Shown one piece after another: positions 62,091-64,000 of a stretch of 64,000 nt of DNA. The DNA is from Schistocerca nitens (lineage: Eukaryota > Arthropoda > Insecta > Orthoptera > Acrididae). The notes below the pieces were generated by a model. It was not told the origin of the DNA, did no database searches, and saw only the letters and a program-made list of their open reading frames with translations. The stretch is taken from positions 500,064,594-500,128,593 of the forward strand of contig NC_064619.1 in the NCBI RefSeq assembly GCF_023898315.1. The letters run 5' to 3'. The position numbers were made by a program, and so were the translations under genes. Position 1 is the first letter of the stretch. Each line of letters begins with the position of its first letter.

Positions 62091-64000
62091 TAAGACGCAT
62101 TGCACGCGTTTGGCTGAGCACAACGTCCACAAATGACAACTGCCATCTGCGTACGTCACTAAAAATCACCAGTTCTCACTTCCTTCTGAGGGGTCACCTG
62201 ACACAGTACAACATAACACTGCCAATAGTTTGTGAATGATTTTAATTGTTGTGTACACTGAAAGCGAATATCTCAAGCCATGCACGATGTATCACATGTA
62301 TAGAAATGGATTCAACATACCGTACTTCTTTTGAACAGTGTATATTGAGTCACCCTCTTTTCTGTGGCATTGAGGCATAAAGGACCAGTGACGCCGTCCC
62401 TCTAGCGGTCATCATTTCCATGTGACAATCTACTTGTATTCCCAGAAGCAGTACTGTACCAGTGTCGATCTGATACGGGCGAACAGCACTGGAAAACTCT
62501 TATCAAATCGCAGTTCGAACTTCAGTGCGGAGAACCTGGGGGCCGATGCAAACTCGCCTAGCGACTGTCTGCGGTGACCCCGTTCTGAGTGGACTTCACG
62601 TCACAGGAAAGCAAGCAAGTGCAGCAGGTACGGTAGGTTATGGCGTCCGTTGCGATGCAACTTCTGGAGTACTTCCGACTGTGAATAATTACAAATCTTC
62701 AATACCATTGTGAATTAATGCGTAAGTTCACTTGTCCTTTTGAGGATACTTGAAACGAGCTGACAGTTGGTCACGTAGGCTGAATGTAAGCACCGTGAGA
62801 GCGTTACAGAAATTAAAAATCTTTGTACATGGCTGCACGTTCGGACACCCGTAAATAGTTACAATTGAAAGAAAGCCCTCGGTCAGTATTTTTAACGAAT
62901 TAACCGCGTTTCAACACTGCTAGGAGTGTCTTCCTCAGAATTTAAATTAAAGAATGGTCTATAACATGGTCACAGAATTATGACTAAAAACGTATGATAC
63001 GGAATATAAGTACAGAATCATCGTGAAAGACTGGCATTACTTATATGTCATTTATAAAATAATAAATATACCAAAAGGGCATTAGTCACAAAGATATTTA
63101 AGATAAAAAATTGTGATGGTGAGCCACTAAGGGCTGCTCGTTACATACGCGGTCACAGGTTGCAAACGGACTATTAATCGTGCCACCGATCACTATTGGC
63201 TAGAAAAACATTAGACTGCGACCCATTTCGAGCAGGTTTATGTAATCATGTGGCACAAATGTAACACATTAATCCTGAAGTAAAACTCAAGCAACTTAAT
63301 TTTATATGCAGCAATGCACTGTGTGGACAGTTTTCTTTTATGCTTCTATGAGGTCTTCTTCATCTGCCATTTCAATGCCGTGGTCCGGGTTCAACCAAAT
63401 TTGGTACACACATCTCTTACTGTCAGACAACAATCGTTATCGGGGTAAGTTTTCACTTGTGTGTTAAAGTTCAGGAGATATGACGTGATAAACACAGAGA
63501 TTCGCGAAAAACTGCCGCATTGTGCATGTCGTTTATATTTACTTCTTTGCTACTAACTCTACTCGCAACACATTTTACAGATGGTCTTCATATATTTCGC
63601 TGTATGTACTTACACAGTAACATCATTTTAAGACAGCTAGTTCAAGATGTATGACGTTATAAACACTGAGACGCTGGAAAAAGGCTGCGTTTTGCATGAA
63701 GTTTTAATACATTTATTCTTTACTGCTAAGGCACTCCTGCCGTAGAGTCGCCTTAAGGAAATTCCTGACAACTGGCAGCGTTTTTGACAGCTTTCAACTG
63801 CGAAGAGCAAACGGCTGTTGGCGAATATAATAGCGGTCTATAGAGCAATGAAGAGGCATTGAAATAGAGACGTATACAAAATCGCATTGTAGTCACGCGA
63901 ACCTGCTGAACCCAGCGTACAAAAACTGTGATACTGCACTTATACGTTTGTAAATTATGTATATTTCTTTGTACGATCATTCCATAATTTTAAAGGTGTT
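62091..64000. other. Unassigned sequence with a diverged duplication
   Basis: No gene or transposon motif. TATGACGTGATAAACACAGA with ACTGCCGCATTGTGCATG at about 63479-63528 and TATGACGTTATAAACACTGA with GGCTGCGTTTTGCATGAAG at about 63650-63702 form an approximate direct repeat about 170 bp apart. CCTTTCATAA-type motifs or ends not seen. Confidence 0.45.

Noticed and set aside
1..64000. CRISPR arrays, bacterial operons or prophage
   Set aside because: No regularly spaced short repeats, no ribosome-binding sites before open frames, and the SINE/LINE/Tc1 content is eukaryotic.

Overview
This window looks like a gene-poor stretch of a large, repeat-rich arthropod genome. The abundant tRNA-derived SINE (seven copies of one family, with an RNA polymerase III B-box and a tail ending near GAGCCATTTGAACC) and several Tc1-like, mariner and LINE families are ones I recognise from memory as typical of grasshoppers and locusts (Schistocerca-like Orthoptera). 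That assignment is recall, not a database result. I found no host protein-coding gene, no standalone tRNA or rRNA gene and no CRISPR. Nearly everything that can be identified is transposon-derived, and insertions inside older insertions are common.

Layout. 0-5.3 kb: Tc1-like remnants, one split by a 483-bp solo LTR, then a palindromic Tc1-derived foldback element. 5.3-9 kb: a 106-bp tandem duplication and two opposed mariner fragments. 8.7-13 kb: a LINE carrying two SINEs, a Tc1 C-terminus, a decayed DUF4817-type transposon with long inverted repeats, and another Tc1 pseudogene. 13-19 kb: a CpG-rich patch, an LTR-like repeat, a Tc1 pseudogene, and a SINE split by a truncated LINE. 19.8-23.4 kb: a mariner split by a 5S-rRNA-derived SINE, and a Tc1 element sitting inside a LINE fragment. 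24-33 kb: a second copy of the solo LTR family, two mariner pseudogenes, more SINEs and a Tigger/pogo-like fragment. 33-42 kb: mostly unassigned sequence with SINEs and inverted-repeat MITEs. 42.4-45.7 kb: a second copy of the palindromic Tc1 foldback, itself carrying a 1.7-kb TG...CA insertion and a SINE. 50.2-51.7 kb: the best preserved element, a 1,559-bp transposon with about 122-bp inverted repeats, TA flanks and an uninterrupted 372-codon transposase. 59.4-61.2 kb: the 5' half of a LINE with a nearly intact endonuclease domain. 61.2-62.1 kb: a Tc1 pseudogene split by another 5S SINE.

There is no pathway here. The elements interact as substrates and enzymes: Tc1/mariner transposases act on TA-flanked inverted repeats, SINEs depend on LINE reverse transcriptase, and MITE or foldback elements depend on transposases supplied in trans. 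Nested insertions with readable target-site duplications give a relative order of events at several loci. The main candidate novelty is the palindromic Tc1 foldback. It is present twice with matching arm and loop junctions, so it appears to have moved as a unit. No translated search, alignment or folding program was run; element boundaries marked approximate were set by eye.
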